From NCBI GenBank assembly GCA_025352585.1, contig JANXTD010000293.1, positions 1 to 8,459 on the forward strand: a DNA stretch of 8,459 nt. The letters run 5' to 3'. Under the pieces are notes generated by a model. The model was given only the letters and a program-made list of their open reading frames with translations, made no database searches and was not told where the DNA came from. Below are positions 6,903-8,459 of the stretch, piece after piece. How positions within the stretch are numbered: the first letter of the stretch is position 1; every line of letters begins with the position of its first letter. This stretch comes from Fimbriiglobus sp. GTDB lineage: Bacteria > Planctomycetota > Planctomycetia > Gemmatales > Gemmataceae. The translations under genes and the position numbers were made by a program.

Positions 6903-6920
6903 GGCCCGGCCGGCCGGGCC
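6903..6920. repeat. Perfect 18-bp GC palindrome between divergent genes
   Basis: The sequence GGCCCGGCCGGCCGGGCC reads the same on both strands across 18 bp. It lies 48 bp upstream of the start codon of the small minus-strand gene and 57 bp upstream of the proposed prkA -35 element. It could be an operator for either gene or a hairpin in the minus-strand leader. It is built only from G and C, so chance is more plausible here than in balanced DNA. Confidence 0.45.
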
Positions 6921-6976
6921 GCGCCTAGCCCAATCGCAGCGCCGCGCGGGGGCGAACTTGCGCCCGGCGACTTTTG

Positions 6977-7005
6977 TTGGACCGACGGCGTAGTGCGGGT
7001 AGAAT
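6977..7005 (+). promoter_or_regulatory. Candidate sigma-70-type promoter for prkA
   Basis: TTGGAC (6977-6982) and TAGAAT (7000-7005) are separated by exactly 17 bp. The -10 box matches TATAAT at five of six positions, while the -35 box shares only the leading TTG with TTGACA. Initiation near 7012 would give a leader of about 98 nt before prkA. AT-rich hexamers are scarce in this stretch, which supports the call. There is no experimental support. Confidence 0.45.
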
Positions 7006-7109
7006 GCGGCGCGAACTCTCTCGGGTTCGACCCGTCTACTAATGGAACGCCACGCCCCCGCCCGGCACGACGCCGCGGCAGGCCCGCCCAACCCGGAGGA
7101 GTACGCCTC

Positions 7110-8459
<1,350 letters not shown>

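Noticed and set aside
6466..6993. A 175-codon plus-strand frame spanning the inverted repeat and the small minus-strand gene.
   Set aside because: It begins inside the palindrome, overlaps a better-supported gene with a ribosome-binding site, and its translation has no domain character.
6997..7010. GG and GC spaced by 10 bp near the prkA promoter, as in a -24/-12 site.
   Set aside because: Flanking bases do not match the TGGCAC and TTGC consensus; the sigma-70-type reading of the same stretch is better.
7022..7034. CGGGTTCGACCCG in the prkA leader, resembling a tRNA T-arm.
   Set aside because: It closes on a 3-nt loop rather than the 7-nt T-loop, and no acceptor, D or anticodon arm can be found around it. 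It is at most a small leader hairpin.

Overview
The window is very G+C-rich (about two thirds by eye), densely coded and shows no sign of foreign DNA. Gene content and order fit a chromosomal housekeeping segment of a planctomycete, probably Gemmataceae. That assignment is an inference from the RpoN, PrkA and small membrane-protein styles and the intergenic repeat type; there is no rRNA or other direct marker.

Layout from left to right: the 3' end of an unidentified gene whose product ends in a membrane helix (1-198, +); recN, DNA-repair ATPase, convergent with it (230-1924, -); a 112-bp divergent gap; then a same-strand run of dnaX (2037-3842), ybaB/ebfC (3847-4203), recR (4240-4839) and rpoN (4897-6396). 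The spacings of 4, 36 and 57 bp make one transcription unit likely. A long imperfect inverted repeat (6415-6499) fills the convergent gap between rpoN and a small unrecognised membrane-anchored protein (6513-6854, -). A 255-bp divergent gap follows, holding a perfect 18-bp palindrome and a plausible sigma-70-type promoter. Last is prkA (7110 onward, +), which runs off the right edge after 450 codons.

Functionally, dnaX (clamp loader), ybaB (nucleoid-associated) and recR (recombination mediator) form the classic bacterial dnaX-ybaB-recR cluster. recN sits divergently beside it, and rpoN (sigma-54) is appended downstream, which is not its textbook location.

The most notable signal is a run of nine A (3302-3310) inside dnaX, at the boundary between the clamp-loader core and the tau-specific tail. 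Stop codons lie in both alternative frames within 15 nt. This is the architecture of a programmed slippage or frameshift site that makes a short gamma form (429 or 427 residues) beside the 601-residue tau. The mechanism is known from other dnaX genes. I see no wholly new multi-gene system in this window.
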